Shown here piece by piece: positions 48,487 through 60,062 of a DNA stretch of 64,000 bases. Position 1 is the first letter of the stretch. Each line of letters begins with the position of its first letter. Origin of the DNA: Sacculina carcini (Eukaryota; Arthropoda; Thecostraca; Sacculinidae); NCBI GenBank assembly GCA_916048095.2, contig OU696570.1:1352501-1416500 (forward strand), given 5' to 3'. The position numbers and the translations under genes were made by a program. Under the pieces are notes generated by a model. That model had not been told where the DNA came from. It did not search any database and was given only the letters and a program-made list of their open reading frames with translations.

Positions 48487-50104
48487 CTGACCCTGTGGTG
48501 GCTAATGATGAGCTGAAGAGAGAATTGCTCAAGACAGTAGAAAATAAGCTGCTCAAAACCGACTACCACTTCACTCGACGATTGGCAGAGATTCGCGTCA
48601 GCGTCCCCTGGACACATCACCTGATTTCATCATCAGCTCTTGCCAAAATCTGGGGCCATCCGCTGATTAAATCAGAAACTGGATTCATCTCCCAAATGCA
48701 CAGATGCTGCTCATTTGAATTGTCTGCGGTACCTCATACGCTACCAGTAGCTGCCATGATCAAAAAGATAATAGTGAGAAACCATTTCGTGGACCACAGC
48801 TCATGGCCCATGAAGACGATGAACGCAGATCACGCGGTGTTTGGACGGTTTGTAAGGACAAACCGGTGGCCCCGGCCCGCTGTAGAGAGATCAATCACAA
48901 TGCACGATTGGATGACCTATAGTCTCCGTGGATTGATGACATTCGACAGTGGTATGCCGCTGTATGACTTGATATCTGATAAGTCGTTGTCGCCGAGACG
49001 CTCCTCTTGGGCCCAAGCGCTGGATCAGTGTACTTTCACACTCAGCGGCCAGAGGAAGCCTTCACAACCACGGTGCTGCACCCGCGTAATTGATGAGTAC
49101 ATGTCCTCTCCAGCTCACTACGTGGAAAAGGTTGTCGCCAGCTTTGAAAAGTATGGCGACCTTCCGCGTGAGCAGAAAATCTTCACCCTGGTGAACAAGG
49201 AGTTGGAGCTCAAAGCGGAAGGGCGCACCTTTTGTAAACAGACGTTTCATACCCGCACGCTCCAAACTGTACGAGAGGAGAACGCTGCGAGGGTTTTGTC
49301 GAAGTTTAAGTACAGCACTATGACGCTGCGAGGGGTCGAGACTGACCATAAACTTGCTAGATTGAGTCACTTTTCCGCCAGACGAGATTTGGGAGTAATT
49401 TACATTGCTCTCGATTTCGAAAAGTGGAACAATCGGTTCCGCTTTGAGACTACTGCTGCACCTTTCGGAGTTTTAGATGAAATTTTTGGTTTAAACTGCT
49501 TATTCAGAAACATACATAAAATCTATGAAAATTCTCTGGTAGTGTTCCAAGACGTTGGCTGTAGAGATGTGAGGTTGGATGAGCGAGGTGAACCCGAATG
49601 CGGTTATGGAGGGTATTGTGGTCACAGAGGAGGTTTTGAGGGAATGTCCCAGAAAGAGTGGACGATTCTGACGTTAGCTGCTGTGCTTCATCACGGTGAG
49701 CAAGAGGATTACACCATAACATCATTGGGACAAGGAGACAACGTCGTCGTGTGCTTGCAGGTTCCGCCTCGCACAGACTCTGCCCGGCTCGTGGAGAGTT
49801 ACGTTAAAAGTCTCACGGTGTACATGGCAAAGCTCAATTTGCCCCTGAAGAGGTCTGAAACATTCATCAGTTCAGACTGCCTGGTCTATGGGCGCCAGGT
49901 ATTCTTCAGAGGTGCTGAAGTGGAACAATGCTACAAGAAAATTCGACGTGCATTCCCTGATGGAAACGAAACTGTCATGTCAGTAGTCAATGATTTAGCA
50001 TCAACAGCAACCGCTACTGAATCATCTTCTCGGGCAAGTCACAACTCTTTCCTTCCTACACTCGTCAATTGTTTTGTCACTCTCGAGTACTTGCACAGGG
50101 CTGG
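48487..50104 (+). pseudogene. RdRp-core unit 10
   Basis: Consensus type; ends at TGA 50106-50108. Confidence 0.9.
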
Positions 50105-51722
50105 CTGACCCTGTGGTGGCTAATGATGAGCTGAAGAGAGAATTGCTCAAGACAGTAGAAAATAAGCTGCTCAAAACCGACTACCACTTCACTCGACGAT
50201 TGGCAGAGATTCGCGTCAGCGTCCCCTGGACACATCACCTGATTTCATCATCAGCTCTTGCCAAAATCTGGGGCCATCCGCTGATTAAATCAGAAACTGG
50301 ATTCATCTCCCAAATGCACAGATGCTGCTCATTTGAATTGTCTGCGGTACCTCATACGCTACCAGTAGCTGCCATGATCAAAAAGATAATAGTGAGAAAC
50401 CATTTCGTGGACCACAGCTCATGGCCCATGAAGACGATGAACGCAGATCACGCGGTGTTTGGACGGTTTGTAAGGACAAACCGGTGGCCCCGGCCCGCTG
50501 TAGAGAGATCAATCACAATGCACGATTGGATGACCTATAGTCTCCGTGGATTGATGACATTCGACAGTGGTATGCCGCTGTATGACTTGATATCTGATAA
50601 GTCGTTGTCGCCGAGACGCTCCTCTTGGGCCCAAGCGCTGGATCAGTGTACTTTCACACTCAGCGGCCAGAGGAAGCCTTCACAACCACGGTGCTGCACC
50701 CGCGTAATTGATGAGTACATGTCCTCTCCAGCTCACTACGTGGAAAAGGTTGTCGCCAGCTTTGAAAAGTATGGCGACCTTCCGCGTGAGCAGAAAATCT
50801 TCACCCTGGTGAACAAGGAGTTGGAGCTCAAAGCGGAAGGGCGCACCTTTTGTAAACAGACGTTTCATACCCGCACGCTCCAAACTGTACGAGAGGAGAA
50901 CGCTGCGAGGGTTTTGTCGAAGTTTAAGTACAGCACTATGACGCTGCGAGGGGTCGAGACTGACCATAAACTTGCTAGATTGAGTCACTTTTCCGCCAGA
51001 CGAGATTTGGGAGTAATTTACATTGCTCTCGATTTCGAAAAGTGGAACAATCGGTTCCGCTTTGAGACTACTGCTGCACCTTTCGGAGTTTTAGATGAAA
51101 TTTTTGGTTTAAACTGCTTATTCAGAAACATACATAAAATCTATGAAAATTCTCTGGTAGTGTTCCAAGACGTTGGCTGTAGAGATGTGAGGTTGGATGA
51201 GCGAGGTGAACCCGAATGCGGTTATGGAGGGTATTGTGGTCACAGAGGAGGTTTTGAGGGAATGTCCCAGAAAGAGTGGACGATTCTGACGTTAGCTGCT
51301 GTGCTTCATCACGGTGAGCAAGAGGATTACACCATAACATCATTGGGACAAGGAGACAACGTCGTCGTGTGCTTGCAGGTTCCGCCTCGCACAGACTCTG
51401 CCCGGCTCGTGGAGAGTTACGTTAAAAGTCTCACGGTGTACATGGCAAAGCTCAATTTGCCCCTGAAGAGGTCTGAAACATTCATCAGTTCAGACTGCCT
51501 GGTCTATGGGCGCCAGGTATTCTTCAGAGGTGCTGAAGTGGAACAATGCTACAAGAAAATTCGACGTGCATTCCCTGATGGAAACGAAACTGTCATGTCA
51601 GTAGTCAATGATTTAGCATCAACAGCAACCGCTACTGAATCATCTTCTCGGGCAAGTCACAACTCTTTCCTTCCTACACTCGTCAATTGTTTTGTCACTC
51701 TCGAGTACTTGCACAGGGCTGG
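50105..51722 (+). pseudogene. RdRp-core unit 11
   Basis: Consensus type; ends at TGA 51724-51726. Confidence 0.9.
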
Positions 51723-54700
51723 CTGACCCTGTGGTGGCTAATGATGAGCTGAAGAGAGAATTGCTCAAGACAGTAGAAAATAAGCTGCTCAAAACCGACT
51801 ACCACTTCACTCGACGATTGGCAGAGATTCGCGTCAGCGTCCCCTGGACACATCACCTGATTTCATCATCAGCTCTTGCCAAAATCTGGGGCCATCCGCT
51901 GATTAAATCAGAAACTGGATTCATCTCCCAAATGCACAGATGCTGCTCATTTGAATTGTCTGCGGTACCTCATACGCTACCAGTAGCTGCCATGATCAAA
52001 AAGATAATAGTGAGAAACCATTTCGTGGACCACAGCTCATGGCCCATGAAGACGATGAACGCAGATCACGCGGTGTTTGGACGGTTTGTAAGGACAAACC
52101 GGTGGCCCCGGCCCGCTGTAGAGAGATCAATCACAATGCACGATTGGATGACCTATAGTCTCCGTGGATTGATGACATTCGACAGTGGTATGCCGCTGTA
52201 TGACTTGATATCTGATAAGTCGTTGTCGCCGAGACGCTCCTCTTGGGCCCAAGCGCTGGATCAGTGTACTTTCACACTCAGCGGCCAGAGGAAGCCTTCA
52301 CAACCACGGTGCTGCACCCGCGTAATTGATGAGTACATGTCCTCTCCAGCTCACTACGTGGAAAAGGTTGTCGCCAGCTTTGAAAAGTATGGCGACCTTC
52401 CGCGTGAGCAGAAAATCTTCACCCTGGTGAACAAGGAGTTGGAGCTCAAAGCGGAAGGGCGCACCTTTTGTAAACAGACGTTTCATACCCGCACGCTCCA
52501 AACTGTACGAGAGGAGAACGCTGCGAGGGTTTTGTCGAAGTTTAAGTACAGCACTATGACGCTGCGAGGGGTCGAGACTGACCATAAACTTGCTAGATTG
52601 AGTCACTTTTCCGCCAGACGAGATTTGGGAGTAATTTACATTGCTCTCGATTTCGAAAAGTGGAACAATCGGTTCCGCTTTGAGACTACTGCTGCACCTT
52701 TCGGAGTTTTAGATGAAATTTTTGGTTTAAACTGCTTATTCAGAAACATACATAAAATCTATGAAAATTCTCTGGTAGTGTTCCAAGACGTTGGCTGTAG
52801 AGATGTGAGGTTGGATGAGCGAGGTGAACCCGAATGCGGTTATGGAGGGTATTGTGGTCACAGAGGAGGTTTTGAGGGAATGTCCCAGAAAGAGTGGACG
52901 ATTCTGACGTTAGCTGCTGTGCTTCATCACGGTGAGCAAGAGGATTACACCATAACATCATTGGGACAAGGAGACAACGTCGTCGTGTGCTTGCAGGTTC
53001 CGCCTCGCACAGACTCTGCCCGGCTCGTGGAGAGTTACGTTAAAAGTCTCACGGTGTACATGGCAAAGCTCAATTTGCCCCTGAAGAGGTCTGAAACATT
53101 CATCAGTTCAGACTGCCTGGTCTATGGGCGCCAGGTATTCTTCAGAGGTGCTGAAGTGGAACAATGCTACAAGAAAATTCGACGTGCATTCCCTGATGGA
53201 AACGAAACTGTCATGTCAGTAGTCAATGATTTAGCATCAACAGCAACCGCTACTGAATCATCTTCTCGGGCAAGTCACAACTCTTTCCTTCCTACACTCG
53301 TCAATTGTTTTGTCACTCTCGAGTACTTGCACAGGGCTGGCTGTCTAGCAGACTCGCTGACAGTAGACGATATGGTCGCCATCATGCTATCTACATATCC
53401 GATTGGCGGGATCTCACAACTTTCACTCTTTTCCCATGTCATCAGAGGCCAGGAGGACCCGGTGACTTCGTCGCTCTCAATTGTGCTCCACATTATGAAA
53501 TGTGTTGACTGCCAATGTTGTGTCTCCCTGGCCTCTTTGAGAAGACATGTGAGGATCATTCCTTCACGCAATGTGGATAAGACAATGTTGCTCGAAGCAC
53601 CCGCCAGTTTGAATGTGGATCGCCCGACAATGAAGCATAGATGGCTCAGAGATATGTGTGAGAAGGTGTTGCGTGCCCGAGTGACAAATCCAGAGCTTAC
53701 TGTATGGTTCTCTCACGATGACGATGACCACACACAACGTCTCATTGACCTCCTGTTCTCGTCTACGCCTCTGTTTCCCGCATGGATTTCTGAGATTTTC
53801 AGATGCTCAGTGTCAGGCATTACGAAACGGTTGACGTCACGACTGACCAATGTCTCGACATTAGTCCAATCTGTTGCTCTTGAGATGTTAGACGATGGTC
53901 TGAAGATACTCTTGTCGGAATATACTGCTGAATGTGCAAATATTCGTCGTTTTCTGGTGAACGCTGACCGCGGAGTTTCAATACTCGAGCTTCTCACGAG
54001 ATTCAAATGCTCTATGCTCACCGCACAGTACTTGAGAAAACTTACATGGGGAGTTGAGCTAGAAGGTATATCCTCGCCCTCTCCTTGTGAGCAATTCCTT
54101 CTCGTACGGTCTGACGACTTTAGTGGCGAATTCGCTCACGTCACTGTGTCTCCTGCGGACTGTGAATATGATTCAATGACTACAACCAGAGGACCGTGGC
54201 CACCATACCTCGGGAGCCGCACGCAGGAGAAAATCACAATGAATCCCGCTCTAGACCTCGAAGTTCTTTCTCTCAAACATGAGTCCAAGCGCTTATGTCA
54301 ACTGCTCGCCTGGTGTCGACAAAGCCAGCTCGGAAATTACGAGGCAGTGGTTCTGCAAGAACTCTCTCGAGTTCTCAGCTGTCTGGACTTTGATATGACT
54401 AGCGACGACATCCACAAAATGAACATCGCCATATACGAGGGCGGGACTGTTGACCACAGATTGTCATCTGTATATCTTACCAGGTCTCAGTCACCAAATT
54501 GTACTTACAATGCGGGAACCCATGTGAGTGTGTCAACGTCGTCTTTCAACAACTTGACCAAGGCACTAGACTTGACGATCACCTATCAAAGCTTGATCAG
54601 CTATGCAATAACCGGATCGTGCATCATAGCGTCGGCACACAGAAACGGAGACAAGCACACTGAAGGACGCCGAGACAACGAAAGAGAGCTCTGGCGGTAA
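51723..54700 (+). pseudogene. RdRp-core unit 12 continuing into the capping domain
   Basis: Unit 12 lacks the recombinant junction at its right end and reads on (CTGTCTAGCAG at 53341) through the PRNTase region. The frame is open to TAA at 54698-54700. The last 23 codons, from 54629, are LTR-derived. Confidence 0.9.
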
Positions 54701-54889
54701 AACGACAGCTCATATACCCACAGGAAATCAGCCTCGCGGCTTACGCGCACCGCGAAAAACAAGAACATTCTTAGAAATTATAAAATATGGCAAAAATAAA
54801 CATTACCCAAACAAAGTAAAAAGAGAGGTTTCATTTCCGATAAGAACATATTTTTCACACAAAAAAACCATTAAAAACACTATAACATG
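54629..54889 (-). repeat. Ty3 LTR fragment fused to the viral L 3' end (copy 1 side)
   Basis: Matches 30581-30843 of the second Ty3 LTR, starting at GCGTCGGCACAC and ending at TATAACATGA. The LTR part with the TATA-like box is missing. It supplies the last codons and the stop of the L frame. Confidence 0.88.
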
Positions 54890-55257
54890 ATGTTGTTGTT
54901 GTTGTTGTTGTTGGTTAATGCACATAACACTGTTGAGGTTCTAGTGCAGTATATATGGTTTTCGATTTGCGCTAGCCGTCAGCGTCTGTGTTCTTGTCTC
55001 TTCTGGAAGAGTGATATGAATTGATGGAAACTATCCAGCGGAGGAGTTTATATGACAATTATATGTGAGGATGAGGAAATGGCCAGAAGGATTATCATAT
55101 GAAATCGAGAAGTTTGGTGGATATTAGGAACTGCCTCAGAGGTTCGGTAAATTCGGTTTGGTAAAGAAGAGTATCTAGACTTGGGGGTGAGGAGAGTTCA
55201 TCAGTCATGATTGATCTTTGTCTTGCGAATTTTCCACAATGCAGCATCAGGTGTGTT
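54890..55257 (-). mobile_element. LINE 3'-end fragment with (CAA)n tail
   Basis: On the minus strand, codons THLMLHCGKFARQRSIMTDE resemble the C-terminal zinc-knuckle region of RNase H-bearing LINEs. A stop at 55095, a 3' UTR and a (CAA)n tail follow, written (TTG)n at 54890-54914. It is about 370 bp, so strongly 5' truncated. It joins Ty3 RNase H in frame on its 5' side. Confidence 0.7.
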
Positions 55258-55745
55258 ACACTGTTGATAGATCGTGACAGACAATCCGCGACCACATTTT
55301 CACAGCCACGAATGTACTGCACGTCGGCTACATACTCAGTGATAAGTCCCCAGTGGCGCTGCTGGCGATCCAGCTTAGCCGGTCGCTGACTACGGAAAGC
55401 TGTGATCATGGGCTTGTGGTCTGTCATGAGTGTGACTGACCTGCCTTCAATGCAATGGCGGAAATGTACAACGGCCAGATACGCCGCCAACAACTCTCTG
55501 TCGTAGGTGGAGTAGCGCTGTTCTGTGGCAGACAATTTGCGAGAGAAAAACGAGATCGGTTTCGCCTCGCCGTCCACCATCTGGTGGAGTGCGGCCCCAA
55601 CCGCTCGACTCGATGCATCAGTCACTAGGATGAAATGGATGAGGAAGCTGGCAAGCATTGCTCAGCATGACTTTACTGGCCTCGAACGCGTTGTCAGCAG
55701 CCTCATTCCAATCCAATTGTTTTGATTTGGGCTGTGTTCGCATTA
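55258..55745 (-). pseudogene. Ty3 RNase H fragment, copy 2, with 17-bp deletion
   Basis: Matches 32637-33140 of the second Ty3 element. 17 bp present in the other two copies are missing at about 55635, which shifts the frame within the RNase H start. The frame 55095-55658 runs from here into the LINE fragment. Confidence 0.88.
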
Positions 55746-55761
55746 TCCTATTCTATTCTCC

Positions 55762-58700
55762 ATGGCAGAGAAATACCCAAATCAGCGTATCAGTGGCCAC
55801 CTCAACTCCCCGTTGTCAGCGGATGCATGTTCGCTGCATCGGGAGAGTCTGTTGAAGGACCCAAAATGCCATTATCACAGAAAAATGTATACTGCGTTGG
55901 CAAACGCTCATGGACTTGACATGGCCACATTCTTGCGCCGATGCAAGACAGACCTCACCGACATGGACATCTGGGGACTCCTTGAGTCTGACCTGATGTC
56001 AAGGATACGTCCTCCGAGCATCGATCTCATCAGGAAATGGATTGAATCATCAGCCAGATTGTTATTCGTCGGCAGCCACGCTTGGACCAACTGTTCAGCG
56101 TACGACTGGCGCCACGTCTCTCAAGGCATCATGGATTCAGGTATCATTGAATACCTCATGGATTATCACAAAGCTGGAGTTCTAAAGCTGAAAATGCGAC
56201 GACTTGAACTGGACTCTGTTGAAGTTTCCCGAATTTATCCTGGTCTAGTAATTGGTCCGAAGATTTCATGTGTCACAGTTAAATCACGTATGCTCTTGAT
56301 GGAAACCGGATTGGTAATCGGTGTATTGGACAAGCTTCAAGAAAAAGCACTGGTTTCGTTGCTCATGGCGGTAAAGGACATTGTAGAGCCCATCGCTAAT
56401 CACTCACGAGTTCAAGACTTCAAAGTCCTCGATCACGAGTTCACATCATTGAGAGAGAACCTCAAAAACGACTTCTGTTCAATCCAGAAGGTTCAAGAAG
56501 ACTTGCCTCTGGCGTTTCTACAGTCGACTGACCCTGTGGTGGCTAATGATGAGCTGAAGAGAGAATTGCTCAAGACAGTAGAAAATAAGCTGCTCAAAAC
56601 CGACTACCACTTCACTCGACGATTGGCAGAGATTCGCGTCAGCGTCCCCTGGACACATCACCTGATTTCATCATCAGCTCTTGCCAAAATCTGGGGCCAT
56701 CCGCTGATTAAATCAGAAACTGGATTCATCTCCCAAATGCACAGATGCTGCTCATTTGAATTGTCTGCGGTACCTCATACGCTACCAGTAGCTGCCATGA
56801 TCAAAAAGATAATAGTGAGAAACCATTTCGTGGACCACAGCTCATGGCCCATGAAGACGATGAACGCAGATCACGCGGTGTTTGGACGGTTTGTAAGGAC
56901 AAACCGGTGGCCCCGGCCCGCTGTAGAGAGATCAATCACAATGCACGATTGGATGACCTATAGTCTCCGTGGATTGATGACATTCGACAGTGGTATGCCG
57001 CTGTATGACTTGATATCTGATAAGTCGTTGTCGCCGAGACGCTCCTCTTGGGCCCAAGCGCTGGATCAGTGTACTTTCACACTCAGCGGCCAGAGGAAGC
57101 CTTCACAACCACGGTGCTGCACCCGCGTAATTGATGAGTACATGTCCTCTCCAGCTCACTACGTGGAAAAGGTTGTCGCCAGCTTTGAAAAGTATGGCGA
57201 CCTTCCGCGTGAGCAGAAAATCTTCACCCTGGTGAACAAGGAGTTGGAGCTCAAAGCGGAAGGGCGCACCTTTTGTAAACAGACGTTTCATACCCGCACG
57301 CTCCAAACTGTACGAGAGGAGAACGCTGCGAGGGTTTTGTCGAAGTTTAAGTACAGCACTATGACGCTGCGAGGGGTCGAGACTGACCATAAACTTGCTA
57401 GATTGAGTCACTTTTCCGCCAGACGAGATTTGGGAGTAATTTACATTGCTCTCGATTTCGAAAAGTGGAACAATCGGTTCCGCTTTGAGACTACTGCTGC
57501 ACCTTTCGGAGTTTTAGATGAAATTTTTGGTTTAAACTGCTTATTCAGAAACATACATAAAATCTATGAAAATTCTCTGGTAGTGTTCCAAGACGTTGGC
57601 TGTAGAGATGTGAGGTTGGATGAGCGAGGTGAACCCGAATGCGGTTATGGAGGGTATTGTGGTCACAGAGGAGGTTTTGAGGGAATGTCCCAGAAAGAGT
57701 GGACGATTCTGACGTTAGCTGCTGTGCTTCATCACGGTGAGCAAGAGGATTACACCATAACATCATTGGGACAAGGAGACAACGTCGTCGTGTGCTTGCA
57801 GGTTCCGCCTCGCACAGACTCTGCCCGGCTCGTGGAGAGTTACGTTAAAAGTCTCACGGTGTACATGGCAAAGCTCAATTTGCCCCTGAAGAGGTCTGAA
57901 ACATTCATCAGTTCAGACTGCCTGGTCTATGGGCGCCAGGTATTCTTCAGAGGTGCTGAAGTGGAACAATGCTACAAGAAAATTCGACGTGCATTCCCTG
58001 ATGGAAACGAAACTGTCATGTCAGTAGTCAATGATTTAGCATCAACAGCAACCGCTACTGAATCATCTTCTCGGGCAAGTCACAACTCTTTCCTTCCTAC
58101 ACTCGTCAATTGTTTTGTCACTCTCGAGTACTTGCACAGGGCTGGCTGTCTAGCAGACTCGCTGACAGTAGACGATATGGTCGCCATCATGCTATCTACA
58201 TATCCGATTGGCGGGATCTCACAACTTTCACTCTTTTCCCATGTCATCAGAGGCCAGGAGGACCCGGTGACTTCGTCGCTCTCAATTGTGCTCCACATTA
58301 TGAAATGTGTTGACTGCCAATGTTGTGTCTCCCTGGCCTCTTTGAGAAGACATGTGAGGATCATTCCTTCACGCAATGTGGATAAGACAATGTTGCTCGA
58401 AGCACCCGCCAGTTTGAATGTGGATCGCCCGACAATGAAGCATAGATGGCTCAGAGATATGTGTGAGAAGGTGTTGCGTGCCCGAGTGACAAATCCAGAG
58501 CTTACTGTATGGTTCTCTCACGATGACGATGACCACACACAACGTCTCATTGACCTCCTGTTCTCGTCTACGCCTCTGTTTCCCGCATGGATTTCTGAGA
58601 TTTTCAGATGCTCAGTGTCAGGCATTACGAAACGGTTGACGTCACGACTGACCAATGTCTCGACATTAGTCCAATCTGTTGCTCTTGAGATGTTAGACGA

Positions 58701-59505
58701 TGGTCTGAAGATACTCTTGTCGGAATATACTGCTGAATGTGCAAATATTCGTCGTTTTCTGGTGAACGCTGACCGCGGAGTTTCAATACTCGAGCTTCTC
58801 ACGAGATTCAAATGCTCTATGCTCACCGCACAGTACTTGAGAAAACTTACATGGGGAGTTGAGCTAGAAGGTATATCCTCGCCCTCTCCTTGTGAGCAAT
58901 TCCTTCTCGTACGGTCTGACGACTTTAGTGGCGAATTCGCTCACGTCACTGTGTCTCCTGCGGACTGTGAATATGATTCAATGACTACAACCAGAGGACC
59001 GTGGCCACCATACCTCGGGAGCCGCACGCAGGAGAAAATCACAATGAATCCCGCTCTAGACCTCGAAGTTCTTTCTCTCAAACATGAGTCCAAGCGCTTA
59101 TGTCAACTGCTCGCCTGGTGTCGACAAAGCCAGCTCGGAAATTACGAGGCAGTGGTTCTGCAAGAACTCTCTCGAGTTCTCAGCTGTCTGGACTTTGATA
59201 TGACTAGCGACGACATCCACAAAATGAACATCGCCATATACGAGGGCGGGACTGTTGACCACAGATTGTCATCTGTATATCTTACCAGGTCTCAGTCACC
59301 AAATTGTACTTACAATGCGGGAACCCATGTGAGTGTGTCAACGTCGTCTTTCAACAACTTGACCAAGGCACTAGACTTGACGATCACCTATCAAAGCTTG
59401 ATCAGCTATGCAATAACCGGATCGTGCATCATAGCGTCGGCACACAGAAACGGAGACAAGCACACTGAAGGACGCCGAGACAACGAAAGAGAGCTCTGGC
59501 GGTAA
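55762..59505 (+). CDS. L: Endogenous mononegavirus-type L fragment, copy 2: intact 1247-codon frame
   Basis: An uninterrupted frame covering the N-terminus, RdRp and PRNTase capping domain. Visible motifs: HLNSPL near residue 13; RdRp motif A with DFEKWN (Asp565); motif B GGFEGMSQKEW (637-647); motif C QGDNVV (Gly672-Asp673-Asn674). In the capping domain: YPIGGIS (814), YLGSRT (1084-1089), the His-Arg pair that forms the RNA-enzyme intermediate (1167-1168), and ITYQSLI (Tyr1210-Gln1211). From residue 1225 the protein is Ty3 LTR sequence. Natural L proteins are about 2000 residues or more, so the connector and methyltransferase domains are missing. Motif C has Val after GDN where most relatives have Gln. 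Rhabdovirus-like versus chuvirus-like origin is unresolved. No upstream promoter was seen. Confidence 0.9.
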   Translation: MAEKYPNQRISGHLNSPLSADACSLHRESLLKDPKCHYHRKMYTALANAHGLDMATFLRRCKTDLTDMDIWGLLESDLMSRIRPPSIDLIRKWIESSARLLFVGSHAWTNCSAYDWRHVSQGIMDSGIIEYLMDYHKAGVLKLKMRRLELDSVEVSRIYPGLVIGPKISCVTVKSRMLLMETGLVIGVLDKLQEKALVSLLMAVKDIVEPIANHSRVQDFKVLDHEFTSLRENLKNDFCSIQKVQEDLPLAFLQSTDPVVANDELKRELLKTVENKLLKTDYHFTRRLAEIRVSVPWTHHLISSSALAKIWGHPLIKSETGFISQMHRCCSFELSAVPHTLPVAAMIKKIIVRNHFVDHSSWPMKTMNADHAVFGRFVRTNRWPRPAVERSITMHDWMTYSLRGLMTFDSGMPLYDLISDKSLSPRRSSWAQALDQCTFTLSGQRKPSQPRCCTRVIDEYMSSPAHYVEKVVASFEKYGDLPREQKIFTLVNKELELKAEGRTFCKQTFHTRTLQTVREENAARVLSKFKYSTMTLRGVETDHKLARLSHFSARRDLGVIYIALDFEKWNNRFRFETTAAPFGVLDEIFGLNCLFRNIHKIYENSLVVFQDVGCRDVRLDERGEPECGYGGYCGHRGGFEGMSQKEWTILTLAAVLHHGEQEDYTITSLGQGDNVVVCLQVPPRTDSARLVESYVKSLTVYMAKLNLPLKRSETFISSDCLVYGRQVFFRGAEVEQCYKKIRRAFPDGNETVMSVVNDLASTATATESSSRASHNSFLPTLVNCFVTLEYLHRAGCLADSLTVDDMVAIMLSTYPIGGISQLSLFSHVIRGQEDPVTSSLSIVLHIMKCVDCQCCVSLASLRRHVRIIPSRNVDKTMLLEAPASLNVDRPTMKHRWLRDMCEKVLRARVTNPELTVWFSHDDDDHTQRLIDLLFSSTPLFPAWISEIFRCSVSGITKRLTSRLTNVSTLVQSVALEMLDDGLKILLSEYTAECANIRRFLVNADRGVSILELLTRFKCSMLTAQYLRKLTWGVELEGISSPSPCEQFLLVRSDDFSGEFAHVTVSPADCEYDSMTTTRGPWPPYLGSRTQEKITMNPALDLEVLSLKHESKRLCQLLAWCRQSQLGNYEAVVLQELSRVLSCLDFDMTSDDIHKMNIAIYEGGTVDHRLSSVYLTRSQSPNCTYNAGTHVSVSTSSFNNLTKALDLTITYQSLISYAITGSCIIASAHRNGDKHTEGRRDNERELWR

Positions 59506-59694
59506 AACGACAGCTCATATACCCACAGGAAATCAGCCTCGCGGCTTACGCGCACCGCGAAAAACAAGAACATTCTTAGAAATTATAAAATATGGCAAAA
59601 ATAAACATTACCCAAACAAAGTAAAAAGAGAGGTTTCATTTCCGATAAGAACATATTTTTCACACAAAAAAACCATTAAAAACACTATAACATG
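59434..59694 (-). repeat. Ty3 LTR fragment, copy 3
   Basis: Same piece and same fusion point as at 54629, 4805 bp further on. Confidence 0.88.
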
Positions 59695-60062
59695 ATGTTG
59701 TTGTTGTTGTTGTTGTTGGTTAATGCACATAACACTGTTGAGGTTCTAGTGCAGTATATATGGTTTTCGATTTGCGCTAGCCGTCAGCGTCTGTGTTATT
59801 GTCTCTTCTGGAAGAGTGATATGAATTGATGGAAACTATCCAGCGGAGGAGTTTATATGACAATTATATGTGAGGATGAGGAAATGGCCAGAAGGATTAT
59901 CATATGAAATCGAGAAGTTTGGTGGATATTAGGAACTGCCTCAGAGGTTCGGTAAATTCGGTTTGGTAAAGAAGAGTATCTAGACTTGGGGGTGAGGAGA
60001 GTTCATCAGTCATGATTGATCTTTGTCTTGCGAATTTTCCACAATGCAGCATCAGGTGTGTT
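59695..60062 (-). mobile_element. LINE 3'-end fragment, second copy
   Basis: Matches 54890-55257, with at least one substitution (A for C near 59793). Includes the (TTG)n tract at 59695-59719. Confidence 0.7.

Larger units (their letters stand above)
33923..53340 (+). repeat. 12 tandem units of the viral RdRp core (1618 bp each, first 1620 bp)
   Basis: Units start at 33923, 35543, 37161, 38779, 40397, 42015, 43633, 45251, 46869, 48487, 50105 and 51723. Every junction is identical: the end reads GGGCTGG and the next unit begins CTGACCCTGTGG. The shared CTG is a 3-bp microhomology between the two breakpoints in the full-length gene (56528 and 58146 in copy 2). The unit equals L residues 256-795 and holds RdRp motifs A, B and C. 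As 1618 is not a multiple of 3, each unit changes frame and meets TGA at its end. Confidence 0.95.
33157..54700 (+). pseudogene. L: Endogenous mononegavirus-type L gene, copy 1, with 12-fold internal tandem repeat
   Basis: Starts with the same MAEKYPNQR leader as copies 2 and 3 and ends in the same chimeric C-terminus, but cannot encode one protein. It has HLSSPL where the other copies have HLNSPL, the latter being closer to the LNSPL signature near the N-terminus of mononegavirus L proteins. A 2-bp CT insertion at 34543-34547 shifts the frame. Each of the 11 repeat junctions then creates TGA. The opening frame (33157-34632) stops in unit 1, and the last unit continues through the capping domain to 54700. 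Known role of L: RNA-dependent RNA polymerase and mRNA capping for negative-strand viruses. Confidence 0.88.

Noticed and set aside
33923..53340. CRISPR or satellite array explanation for the regular repeats
   Set aside because: The unit is a 1618-bp protein-coding viral segment with no spacers; a eukaryotic context excludes CRISPR.
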